Below, one piece after another: positions 24,701 through 37,142 of a stretch of 64,000 bases of DNA. The stretch spans positions 5,940,039-6,004,038 of the forward strand of contig OZ025249.1 in assembly GCA_964019135.1 (NCBI GenBank). Direction: 5' to 3'. How positions within the stretch are numbered: position 1 is the first letter of the stretch; each line of letters starts with the position of its first letter. The stretch comes from Arenicola marina. Taxonomy: Eukaryota > Annelida > Polychaeta > Arenicolidae. The notes beneath the pieces are model-generated. The model worked only from the letters and a program-made list of their open reading frames with translations, made no database searches and was not told the origin of the DNA. The position numbers and the translations under genes are program-made.

Positions 24701-26579
24701 TGGCTCTAGCGCTTTAAGGTCTCAGCTCGAGTCTAACGCGCCCAGTTCATTACAATGTTGGATGGCTCTAGCGCTTTAAGGTCTCAGCTCGAGTCTCCCG
24801 CGCCCAGTTCATTACAAAGTTGGATGGCTCTAGCCCTTTAAGGTCTAAGCTCGAGTCTCCCGCGCCCAGTTCATTACAATGTTGGATGGCTCTAGCGCTT
24901 TAAGGTCTCAGCTCGAGTCTCCCGCGCCCAGTTCATTACAATGTTGGATGGCTCTAGCGCTTTAAGGTCTCAGCTCGAGTCTCCCGCGCCCAGTTCATTA
25001 CAATGTTGGATGGCTCTAGCGCTTTAAGGTCTCAGCTCGAGTTTCCCGCGCCCAGTTCATTACAATGTTGGATGGCTCTAGCGATTTAAGGTCTCAGCTC
25101 GAGTCTCCCGCGCCCAGTTCATTACAATGTTGGATGGCTCTAGCGCTTTTAGGTCTCATCTCGAGTCTCCCGCGCCCAGTTCATTACAATGTCGGATGGC
25201 TCTAGCGCTTTAAGGTCTCAGCTCGAGTCTCCCGCGCCCAGGTCATTACAATGTTGGATGGCTCTAGCGCTTTTAGGTCTCAGCTCGAGTCTCCCGCGCC
25301 CGGTTCATTACAATGTTGGATGGCTCTAGCGTTTTAAGGTCTCAGCTCGAGTCTCCCGCCCCCAGTTCATTACAATGTTGGATGGCTCTAGCGATTTTAG
25401 GTCTCAGCTCGAGTCTCCCGCGCCCAGTTCATTACAATGTTGGATGGCTCTAGCGCTTTAAGGTCTCAGCTCGAGTCTCCCGCGCCCAGTTCATTACAAT
25501 GTTGGATGGCTCTAGCGTTTTAAGGTCTCAGCTCGAGTCTCCCGCCCCCAGTTCATTACAATGTTGGATGGCTCTAGCGATTTTAGGTCTCAGCTCGAGT
25601 CTCCCGCGCCCAGTTCATTACAATGTTGGATGGCTCTAGCGCTTTAAGGTCTCAGCTCGAGTCTCCCGCGCCCAGTTCATTACAATGTTGGATGGCTCTA
25701 GCGCTTTAAGGTCTCAGCTCGAGTCTCCCGCGCCCGGTTCATTACAATGTTGGATGGCTCTAGCGCTTTAAGGTCTCAGCTCGAGTCTCCCGCGCCCGGT
25801 TCATTAGAATGTTGGATGGCTCTAGCGCTTTAAGGTCTCAGCTCGAGTCTCCCGCGCCCGGTTCATTACAATGTTGGATGGCTCTAGCGCTTTAAGGTCT
25901 CAGCTCGAGTTTCCCGCGCCCAGTTCATTACAATGTTGGATGGCTCTAGCGCTTTAAGGTCTCAGCTCGAGTTTCCCGCGCCCAGTTCATTACAATGTTG
26001 GATGGCTCTAGCGCTTTAAGGTCTCAGCTCGAGTCTCCCGCGCCCAGTTCATTACAATGTTGGATGGCTCTAGCGCTTTAAGGTCTCAGCTCGAGTCTAA
26101 CGCGCCCAGTTCATTACAATGTTGGATGGCTCTAGCGCTTTAATGTCTCAGCTCGAGTTTCCCGCGCCCAGTTCATTACAATGTTGGATGGCTCTAGCGC
26201 TTTAATGTCTCAGCTCGAGTCTCCCGCGCCCGGTTCATTACAATGTTGGATGGCTCTAGCGCTTTAAGGGATCAGCTCGAGTCTCCCGCGCCCGGTTCAT
26301 TACAATGTTGGATGGCTCTAGCGCTTTAAGGTCTCAGCTCGAGTCTCCCGCGCCCGGTTCATTACAATGTTGGATGGCTCTAGCGCTTCAAGGTCTCAGC
26401 TCGAGTCTCCCGCGCCCGGTTCATTACAATGTTGGATGGCTCTAGCGCTTTAAGGTCTCAGCTCGAGTTTCCCGCGCCCAGTTCATTACAATGTTGGATG
26501 GCTCTAGCGCTTTAAGGTCTCAGCTCGAGTTTCCCGCGCCCAGTTCATTACAATGTTGGATGGCTCTAGCGCTTTAAGG

Positions 26580-29280
26580 TCTCAGCTCGAGTCTAACGCG
26601 CCCAGTTCATTACAATGTTGGATGGCTCTAGCGCTTTAAGGTCTCAGCTCGAGTCTCCCGCGCCCAGTTCATTACAATGTTGGATGGCTCTAGCGCTTTA
26701 AGGCCTCAGCTCAAGTCTCCCGCGCCCAGTTCATTGCAATGTTGGATGGCACTAGCCCTTTATGGTCTCAGCTCGAGTCTCCCGCGCCCAGTTCATTTCA
26801 ATGTTGGATGGCTCTAACGCTTTAAGGTCTCAGCTCGAGTCTCCCGCGCCCAGTTCATTACAATGTTGGATGGCTTTAGCGCTTTAAGGTCTCAGCTCGA
26901 GTCTCCCGCGCCCAGTTCATTACAATGGTGGATGGCTCTAGCGCTTTAAGGTCTCAGCTCGAGTCTCCCGCGCACAGTTCATTACAATGTTGGATGGCTC
27001 TAGCGCTTTAAGGTCTCAGCTCGAGTCTCCCGCGCCCAGTTCATTACAATGTTGGATGGCTCTAGCGCTTTAAGGTCTCAGCTCGAGTCTCCCGCGCCCG
27101 GTTCATTACAATGTTGGATGGCTCTAGCGCTTTAAGGTCTCAGCTCGAGTCTCCCGGGCCCAGTTCATTACAATGTTGGATGGCTCTGGCGCTTTAAGGT
27201 CTCAGCTCGAGTCTCCCGCGCCCAGTTCATTACAATGTTGGATGGCTCTAGCGCTTTAAGGTCTCAGCTCGAGTCTAACGCGCCCAGTTTATTACAATGT
27301 TGGATGGCTCTAGCGCTTTAAGGTCTCAGCTCGGGTCTCCCGCGCCCAGTTCATTACAATGTTGGATGGCTCTAGCGCTTTAAGGTCTCAGCTCGAGTCT
27401 CCCGCGCCCAGTTCATTACAATGTTGGACGGCTCTAGCGCTTTAAGGTCTCAGCTCGAGTCTCCCGCGCCCAGTTCATTTCAATGTTGGATGGCTCTAGC
27501 GCTTTAAGGTCTCAGCTCGAGTCTCCCGCGCACAGTTCATTACAATGTTGGATGGCTCTAGCGCTTTAAGGTCTCAGCTCGAGTCTCCCGCGCCCAGTTC
27601 ATTACAATGTTGGATGGCTCTAGCGCTTTAAGGTCTCAGCTCGAGTCTCCCGCGCTCAGTTCATTACAATGGTGGATGGCTCTAGCGCTTTAAGGTCTCA
27701 GCTCGAGTCTCCCGCGCCCAGTTCATTGCAATGTTGGATGGCTCTAGCGCTTTAAGGTCTCAGCTCGAGTCTCCCGCGCCCAGTTCATTACAATGTTGGA
27801 TGGCTCTAGCGCTTTAAGGTCTCAGCTCGAGTCTCCCGCGCCCAGTTCATTACAATGTTGGATGGCTCTAGCGCTTTAAGGTCTCAGCTCGAGTCTCCCG
27901 CGCCCAGTTCATTACAATGTTGGATGGCTCTAGCGCTTTAAGGTCTCAGCTCGAGTTTCCCGCGCCCAGTTCATTACAATGTTGGATGGCTCTAGCGCTT
28001 TAAGGTCTCAGCACGAGTTTCCCGCGCCCAGTTCATTACAATGTTGGATGGCTCTAGCGCTTTAAGGTCTCAGCTCGAGTCTCCCGCGCCCAGTTCATTA
28101 CAATGTTGGATGGCTCTAGCGCTTTAAGGTCTCAGCTCGAGTTTCCCGCGCCCAGTTCATTACAATGTTGGATGGCTCTAGCGCTTTAAGGTCTCAGCTC
28201 GAGTCTCCCGCGCCCAGTTCATTACAATGTTGGATGGCTCTAGCGCTTTAAGGTCTCAGCTCGAGTCTAACGCGCCCAGTTCATTACAATGTTGGATGGC
28301 TCTAGCGCTTTAAGGTCTCAGCTCGAGTCTCCCGCGCCCAGTTCATTACAATGTTGGATGGCTCTAGCGCTTTAAGGTCTCAGCTCAAGTCTCCCGCGCC
28401 CAGTTCATTGCAATGTTGGATGGCACTAGCCCTTTATGGTCTCAGCTCGAGTCTCCCGCGCCCAGTTCATTTCAATGTTGGATGGCTCTAGCGCTTTAAG
28501 GTCTCAGCTCGAGTCTCCCGCGCCCAGTTCATTACAATGTTGGATGGCTTTAGCGCTTTAAGGTCTCAGTTCGAGTCTCCCGCGCCCAGTTCATTACAAT
28601 GGTGGATGGCTCTAGCGCTTTAGGGTCTCAGCTCGAGTCTCCCGCGCACAGTTCATTACAATGTTGGATGGCTCTAGCGCTTTAAGGTCTCAGCTCGAGT
28701 CTCCCGCGCCCAGTTCATTACAATGTTGGATGGCTCTAGCGCTTTAAGGTCTCAGCTCGAGTCTCCCGCGCCCGGTTCATTACAATGTTGGATGGCTCTA
28801 GCGCTTTAAGGTCTCAGCTCGAGTCTCCCGGGCCCAGTTCATTACAATGTTGGATGGCTCTAGCGCTTTAAGGTCTCAGCTCGAGTCTCCCGCGCCCAGT
28901 TCATTACAATGTTGGATGGCTCTAGCGCTTTAAGGTCTCAGCTCGAGTCTAACGCGCCCAGTTTATTACAATGTTGGATGGCTCTAGCGCTTTAAGGTCT
29001 CAGCTCGGGTCTCCCGCGCCCAGTTCATTACAATGTTGGATGGCTCTAGGGCTTTAAGGTCTCAGCTCGAGTCTCCCGCGCCCAGTTCATTACAATGTTG
29101 GATGGCTCTAGCGCTTTAAGGTCCCAGCTCGAGTCTCCCGCGCCCAGTTCATTTCAATGTTGGATGGCTCTAGCGCTTTAAGGTCTCAGCTCGAGTCTCC
29201 CGCGCACAGTTCATTACAATGTTGGATGGCTCTAGCGCTTTAAGGTCTCAGCTCGAGTCTCCCGCGCCCAGTTCATTACA
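26580..29280 (+). repeat. 1,674-bp higher-order duplication (27 units) in the 62-bp array
   Basis: Rare variants recur at an exact spacing of 1,674 bp, which is 27 x 62. Examples are 'tatggtctca' at 26,761 and 28,435, 'gtctaacgcg' at 26,591 and 28,265, and 'cccggg' at 27,153 and 28,827. The shared run covers at least about 1 kb per copy. Confidence 0.85.
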
Positions 29281-31740
29281 ATGTTGGATGGCTCTAGCGC
29301 TTTAAGGTCTCAGCTCGAGTTTCCCGCGCCCAGTTCATTACAATGTTGGATGGCTCTAGCGCTTTAAGGTCTCAGCTCGAGTCTCCCGCGCCCAGTTCAT
29401 TACAATGTTGGATGGCTCTAGCGCTTTAAGGTCTCAGCTCGAGTCTCCCGCGCCCAGTTCATTACAATGTTGGATGGCTCTAGCGCTTTAAGGTCTCAGC
29501 TCGAGTCTCCAGCGCCCGGTTCATTACAATGGTGGATGGCTCTAGCGCTTTAAGGTCTCAGCTCGAGTTTCCCGCGCCCAGTTCATTACAATGTTGGATG
29601 GCTCTAGCGCTTTAAGGTCTCAGCTCGATTTTCCCGCACCCAGTTCATTACAATGTTGGATGGCTCTAACGCTTTAAGGTCTCAGCTCGAGTCTCCCGCG
29701 CCCAGTTCATTACAATGTTGGATGGCTCTAGCGCTTTAACGTCTCAGCTCGAGTCTCCCGCGCCCAGTTCATTACAATGTTGGATGGCTCTAGCGCTTTA
29801 AGGTCTCAGCTCGAGTCTCCCGCGCCCAGTTCATTACAATGTTGGATGGCTCTAGCGCTTTAAGGTCTCAGCTCGAGTCTCCCGCGCCCAGTTCATGACA
29901 ATGTTGGATGGCTCTAGCGCTTTAAGGTCTCAGCTTGAGTCTCCCGCGCCCAGTTCACTACAATGGTGGATGGCTCTAGCGCTTTAAGTTCTCAGCTCGA
30001 GTTTCCCGCGCCCAGTTCATTACAATGTTGGATGGCTCTAGCGCTTTAAGGTCTCAGCTCGAGTCTCCCGCACCCAGTTTATTAAAATGGTGGATGGCTC
30101 TAGCCCTTTACGGTCTCAGCTCGAGTTTCCCGCGCCCAGTTCACTACAATGGTGGATGGCTCTAGCGCTTTAAGGTCTCAGCTCGAGTCTCCCGCGCCCA
30201 GTTCATTACAATGGTGGATGGCTCTAGCCCTTTAAGGTCTCAGCTCGAGTTTCCCGCGCCCTGTTCATTACAATGTTGGATGGCTCTAGCGCCTTAAGGT
30301 CTCAGCTCGAGTTTCCCGCGCCCAGTTCATTACAATGTTGGATGGCTCTAGCGCTTTAAGGTCTCAGCTCGAGTCTCCCGCGCCCAGTTCATTACAATGT
30401 TGGATGGCTCTAGCGCTTTAAGGTCTCAGCTCGAGTTTCCCGCGCCCAGTTCATGACAATGTTGGATGGCTCTAGCGCTTTAAGGTCTCAGCTCGAGTCT
30501 CCCGCGCCCAGTTCATTACAATGTTGGATGGCTCTAGCGCTTTAAGGTCTCAGCTCGAGTTTCCCGCGCCCAGTTCATTACAATGTTGGATGGCTCTAGC
30601 GCTTTAAGGTCTCAGCTCGAGTCTCCCGCGCCCGGTTCATTACAATGTTGGATGGCTCTAGCGCTTTAAGGTCTCAGCTCGAGTCTCCCGCGCCCAGTTC
30701 ATTACAATGTTGGATGGCTCTAGCGCTTTAAGGTCTCAGCTCGAGTTTCCCGCGCCCAGTTCATTACAATGTTGGATGGCTCTAGCGCTTTAAGGTCTCA
30801 GCTCGGATTTCCCGCGCCCAGTTCATTACAATGTTGGATGGCTCTAGCGCTTTAAGGTCTCAGCTCGAGTCTCCCGCGCCCAGTTCATTACAATGTTGGA
30901 TGGCCCTAGCGCTTTAAGGTCTCAGCTCGAGTCTCCCGCGCCCGGTTCATTACGATGGTGGATAGCTCTAGCGCTTAAAGGTCTCAGCTCGAGTCTCCCG
31001 CGCCCGGTTCATTACAATGTTGGATGGCTCTAGCGCTTTAAGGTCTCAGCTCGAGTCTCCCGCGCCCAGTTCATTACAATGTTGGATGGCTCTAGCGCTT
31101 TAAGGTCTCAGCTCGAGTCTCCCGCGCCCAGTTCATTACAATGTTGGATGGCTCTAGCGCTTTAAGGTCTCAGCTCGAGTCTCCCGCGCCCGGTTCATTA
31201 CAATGGTGGATGGCTCTAGCGCTTTAAGGTCTCAGCTCGAGTCTCCCGCGCCCTGTTCATTACAATGGTGGATAGCTCTAGCGCTTTAAGGTCTCAGCTC
31301 GAGTCTCCCGCGCCCGGTTCATTACAATGTTGGATGGCTCTAGCGCTTTAAGGTCTCAGCTCGAGTCTCCCGCGCCCAGTTCATTACAATGTTGGATGGC
31401 TCTAGCGCTTTAAGGTCTCACCTCGAGTCTCCCGCCCCCAGTTCATTACAATGTTGGATGGCTCTAGCGCTTTAAGGTCTCAGCTCGAGTCTCCCGCGCC
31501 CAGTTCATTACAATGTTGGATGGCTCTAGCGCTTTAAGGTCTCAGCTCGAGTCTCCCGCGCACAGTTCATTACAATGTTGGATGGCTCTAGCGCTTTAAG
31601 GTCTCAGCTCGAGTCTCCCGCGCCCAGTTCATTACAATGTTGGATGGCTCTAGCGCTTTAAGGTCTCAGCTCGAGTCTCCCGCGCCCAGTTCATTACAAT
31701 GGTGGATGGCTCTAGCCCTTTAAGGTCTCAGCTCGAGTTT

Positions 31741-34700
31741 CGAGCGCCCTGTTCATTACAATGTTGGATGGCTCTAGCGCCTTAAGGTCTCAGCTCGAGT
31801 CTCCCGCGCCCAGTTCATTACACTGTTGGATGGCTCTAGCGCCTTAAGATCTCAGCTCGAGTCTCCCGCGCCCAGTTCATTACAATGTTGGATGGCTCTA
31901 GCGCTTTAAGGTCTCAGCTCGAGTTTCCCGCGCCCAGTTCATGACAATGTTGGATGGCTCTAGCGCTTTAAGGTCTCAGCTCGAGTCTCCCGCGCCCAGT
32001 TCATTACAATGTTGGATGGCTCTAGCGCTTTAAGGTCTCAGCTGGAGTTTCCCGCGCCCAGTTCATTACAATGTTGGATGGCTCTAGCGCTTTAAGGTCT
32101 CAGCTCGAATCTCCCGCGCCCAGTTTATTACAATGGTGGATGGCTCTAGCCCTTTACGGTCTCAGCTCGAGTCTCCCGCGCCCAGTTCACTACAATGGTG
32201 GATGGCTCTAGCGCTTTAAGGTCTCAGCTCGAGTCTCCCGCGCCCAGTTCATTACAATGGTGGATGGCTCTAGCCCTTTAAGGTCTCAGCTCGAGTTTCC
32301 CGCGCCCTGTTCATTACAATGTTGGATGGCTCTAGCGCTTTAAGGTCTCAGCTCGAGTTTCCCGCGCCCAGTTCATTACAATGTTGGATGGCTCTAGCGC
32401 TTTAAGGTCTCAGCTCGAGTCTCCCGCGCCCAGTTCATTACAATGTTGGATGGCTCTAGCGCTTTAAGGTCTCAGCTCGAGTTTCCCGCGCCCAGTTCAT
32501 GACAATGTTGGATGGCTCTAGCGCTTTAAGGTCTCAGCTCGAGTCTCCCGCGCCCAGTTCATTACAATGTTGGATGGCTCTAACGCTTTAAGGTCTCAGC
32601 TCGAGTTTCCCGCGCCCAGTTCATTACAATGTTGGATGGCTCTAGCGCTTTAAGGTCTCAGCTCGAGTCTCCCGCGCCCAGTTTATTACAATGGTGGATG
32701 GCTCTAGCCCTTTACGGTCTCAGCTCGAGTCTCCCGCGCCCAGTTCACTACAATGGTGGATGGCTCTAGCGCTATAAGGTCTCAGCTCGAGTCTCCCGCG
32801 CCCAGTTCATTACAATGGTGGAAGGCTCTAGCCCTTTAAGGTCTCAGCTCGAGTTTCCCGCGCCCTGTTCATTACAATGTTGGATGGCTCTAGCGCCTTA
32901 AGGTCTCAGCTCGAGTCTCCCGCGCCCGGTTCATTACAATGTTGGATGGCTCTAACGCTTTAAGGTCTCAGCTCGAGTCTCCCGCGCCCAGTTCATTACA
33001 ATGTTGGATGGCTCTAGCGCTTTAAGGTCTCAGCTCGAGTCTCCCGCGCCCGGTTCATTACAATGTTGGATGGCTCTAGCGCTTTAAGGTCTCAGCTCGA
33101 GTCTCCCGCGCCCAGTTCATTACAATGTTGGATGGCTCTACCGCTTTAAGGTCTCAGCTCGAGTCTCCCGCGCCCAGTTCATGACAATGTTGGATGGCTC
33201 TAGCGCTTTAAGGTCTCAGCTCGAGTCTCCCGCGCCCAGTTCATTACAATGTTGGATGGCTCTAGCGCTTTAAGGTCTCAGCTCGAGTCTCCCGCGCCCA
33301 GTTCATTACAATGTTGGATGGCTCTAGCGCTTTAAGGTCTCAGCTCGAGTCTCCCGCGCCCGGTTCATTACAATGGTGGATGGCTCTAGCGCTTTAAGGT
33401 CTCAGCTCGAGTCTCCCGCGCCCAGTTCATTACAATGGTGGATAGCTCTAGCGATTTAAGGTCTCAGCTCGAGTCTCCCGCGCCCGGTTCATTACAATGT
33501 TGGATGGCTCTAGCGCTTTAAGGTCTCAGCTCGAGTCTCCCGCGCCCAGTTCATTACAATGTTGGATGGCTCTAGCGCTTTAAGGTCTCAGCTCGAGTCT
33601 CCCGCCCCCAGTTCATTACAATGTTGGATGGCTCTAGCGCTTTAAGGTCTCAGCTCGAGTCTCCCGCGCCCAGTTCATTACAATGGTGGATGGCTCTAGC
33701 GCTTTAAGGTCTCAGCTCGAGTCTCCCGCGCACAGTTCATTACAATGTTGGATGGCTCTAGCGCTTTAAGGTCTCAGCTCGAGTCTCCCGCGCCCAGTTC
33801 ATTACAATGTTGGATGGCTCTAGCGCTTTAAGGTCTCAGCTCGAGTCTCCCGCGCCCAGTTCATTACAATGGTGGATGGCTCTAGCCCTTTAAGGTCTCA
33901 GCTCGAGTTTCGAGCGCCCTGTTCATTACAATGTTGGATGGCTCTAGCGCCTTAAGGTCTCAGCTCGAGTCTCCCGCGCCCAGTTCATTACAATGTTGGA
34001 TGGCTCTAGCGCCTTAAGGTCTCAGCTCGAGTCTCCCGCGCCCAGTTCATTACAATGTTGGATGGCTCTAGCGCTTTAAGGTCTCAGCTCGAGTTTCCCG
34101 CGCCCAGTTCATGACAATGTTGGATGGCTCTAGCGCTTTAAGGTCTCAGCTCGAGTCTCCCGCGCCCAGTTCATTACAATGGTGGATAGCTCTAGCGATT
34201 TAAGGTCTCAGCTCGAGTCTCCCGCGCCCGGTTCATTACAATGTTGGATGGCTCTAGCGCTTTAAGGTCTCAGCTCGAGTCTCCCGCGCCCAGTTCATTA
34301 CAATGTTGGATGGCTCTAGCGCTTTAAGGTCTCAGCTCGAGTCTCCCGCCCCCAGTTCATTACAATGTTGGATGGCTCTAGCGCTTTAAGGTCTCAGCTC
34401 GAGTCTCCCGCGCCCAGTTCATTACAATGGTGGATGGCTCTAGCGCTTTAAGGTCTCAGCTCGAGTCTCCCGCGCACAGTTCATTACAATGTTGGATGGC
34501 TCTAGCGCTTTAAGGTCTCAGCTCGAGTCTCCCGCGCCCAGTTCATTACAATGTTGGATGGCTCTAGCGCTTTAAGGTCTCAGCTCGAGTCTCCCGCGCC
34601 CAGTTCATTACAATGGTGGATGGCTCTAGCCCTTTAAGGTCTCAGCTCGAGTTTCGAGCGCCCTGTTCATTACAATGTTGGATGGCTCTAGCGCCTTAAG

Positions 34701-34924
34701 GTCTCAGCTCGAGTCTCCCGCGCCCAGTTCATTACAATGTTGGATGGCTCTAGCGCCTTAAGGTCTCAGCTCGAGTCTCCCGCGCCCAGTTCATTACAAT
34801 GTTGGATGGCTCTAGCGCTTTAAGGTCTCAGCTCGAGTTTCCCGCGCCCAGTTCATGACAATGTTGGATGGCTCTAGCACTTTAAGGTCTCAGCTCGAGT
34901 CTCCCGCGCCCAGTTCATTACAAT
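31741..34924 (+). repeat. 744-bp and 2,170-bp higher-order duplications in the 62-bp array
   Basis: The rare variant 'cgagcgccct' lies at 31,741, 33,911 and 34,655, spacings of 2,170 (35 x 62) and 744 (12 x 62). 'ggtggatagctctagcgat' lies at 33,437 and 34,181, again 744 apart. Blocks were thus copied in whole units more than once. Confidence 0.85.
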
Positions 34925-35274
34925 GTTGGATGGCTCTAGCGCTTTAAGGTCTCAGCTCGAGTTTCCCGTGCCCAGTTCATTACAATGTTGGATGGCTCTA
35001 GCGCTTTAAGGTCTCAGCTCGAGTCTCCCGCGCCCAGTTTATTACAATGGTGGATGGCTCTAGCCCTTTACGGTCTCAGCTCGAGTCTCCCGCGCCCAGT
35101 TCACTACAATGGTGGATGGCTCTAGCGCTTTAAGGTCTCAGCTCGAGTCTCCCGCGCCCAGTTCATTACAATGGTGGATGGCTCTAGCCCTTTAAGGTCT
35201 CAGCTCGAGTTTCCCGCGCCCTGTTCATTACAATGTTGGATGGCTCTAGCGCTTTAAGGTCTCAGCTCGAGTCT

Positions 35275-37142
35275 CCCGTGCCCGGTTCATTCCAATGTTG
35301 GATGGCTCTTGCGCTTTAAGGTCTCAGCTCAAGTCTCCCGCGCCCAGTTCATTTCAATGTTGGATGGCTCTAGCGCTTTAAGGTCTCAGCTCGTGTCTCC
35401 CGCGCCCGGTTCATTACAATGTTGGATGGCTCTAGCGCTTTAAGGTCTCAGCTCGAGTCTCCCGCGCCCAGTTCATTACAATGTTGGATGGCTCTAGCGC
35501 CTTAAGGTCTCAACTCGAGTCTCCCGCGCCCAGTTCATTACAATGTTGGATGGCTCTAGCGCTTTAATGTCTCAGCTCGAGTCTCCCGCGCCCAGTTCAT
35601 TACAATGTTGGATGGCTCTAGCGCTTTAAGGTCTCAGCTCGAGTCTCCCGCGCCCAGTTCATTACAATGGTGGATAGCTCTAGCGCTTTAAGGTCTCAGC
35701 TCGAGTCTCCCGCGCCCGGTTCATTACAATGTTGGACGGCTCTAGCGCTTTAAGGTCTCAGCTCGAGTCTCCCGTGCCCAGTTCATTACAATGTTGGATG
35801 GCTCTAGCGCTTTAAGGTCTCAGCTCGAGTCTCCCGCGCCCAGTTCATTTCAATGTTGGATGGCTCTAACGCTTTAAGGTCTCAGCTCGAGTCTCCCGCG
35901 CCCGGTTCATTACAATGTTGGATGGCTCTAGCGCTTTAAGGTCTCAGCTCGAGTCTCCCGCGCCCGGTTCATTACAATGTTGGATGGCTCTAGCGCTTTA
36001 AGGTCTCAGCTCAAGTCTCCCGCGCCCAGTTCATTTCAATGTTGGATGGCTCTAGCGCTTTAAGGTCTCAGCTCGAGTCTCCCGCGCCCTGTTCAATACA
36101 ATGTTGGATGGCTCTAGCGCTTTAAGGTCTCAGCTCGAGTCTCCCGCGCCCGGTTCAGTACAATGTTGGATGGCTCTAGCGCTTTAAGGTCTCAGCTCGA
36201 GTCTCCCGCGCCCAGCTCATTTCAATGTTGGATGGCTCTAGCGCTTTAAGGTCTCAGCTCGAGTCTCCCGTGCCCGGTTCATTCCAATGTTGGATGGCTC
36301 TTGCGCTTTAAGGTCTCAGCTCCAATCTCCCGCGCCCAGTTCATTTCAATGTTGGATGGCTCTAGCGCTTTAAGGTCTCAGCTCGTGTCTCCCGCGCCCG
36401 GTTCATTACAATGTTGGATGGCTCTAGCGCTTTAAGGTCTCAGCTCGAGTCTCCCGCGCCCAGTTCATTACAATGTTGGATGGCTCTAGCGCCTTAAGGT
36501 CTCAACTCGAGTCTCCCGCGCCCAGTTCATTACAATGTTGGATGGCTCTAGCGCTTTAATGTCTCAGCTCGAGTCTCCCGCGCCCAGTTCATTACAATGT
36601 TGGATGGCTCTAGCGCTTTAAGGTCTCAGCTCGAGTCTCCCGCGCCCAGTTCATTACAATGGTGGATAGCTCTAGCGCTTTAAGGTCTCAGCTCGAGTCT
36701 CCCGCGCCCGGTTCATTACAATGTTGGACGGCTCTAGCGCTTTAAGGTCTCAGCTCGAGTCTCCCGCGCCCAGTTCATTACAATGTTGGATGGCTCTAGC
36801 GCTTTAAGGTCTCAGCTCGAGTCTCCCGCGCCCAGTTCATTTCAATGTTGGATGGCTCTAACGCTTTAAGGTCTCAGCTCGAGTCTCCCGCGCCCGGTTC
36901 ATTACAATGTTGGATGGCTCTAGCGCTTTAAGGTCTCAGCTCGAGTCTCCCGCGCCCGGTTCATTACAATGTTGGATGGCTCTAGCGCTTTAAGGTCTCA
37001 GCTCAAGTCTCCCGCGCCCAGTTCATTTCAATGTTGGATGGCTCTAGCGCTTTAAGGTCTCAGCTCGAGTCTCCCGCGCCCTGTTCAATACAATGTTGGA
37101 TGGCTCTAGCGCTTTAAGGTCTCAGCTCGAGTCTCCCGCGCC
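35275..37142 (+). repeat. 992-bp higher-order duplication (16 units) in the 62-bp array
   Basis: 'cccgtgcccggttcattcc' lies at 35,275 and 36,267, and 'gttcaata' at 36,091 and 37,083. Both spacings are 992 bp, or 16 x 62. Beyond about 36,150 / 37,142 the two series diverge and give way to a 4-to-5-unit rhythm marked by 'tcaagtctcccgcg' (37,251, 37,499, 37,809, 38,057). Confidence 0.85.
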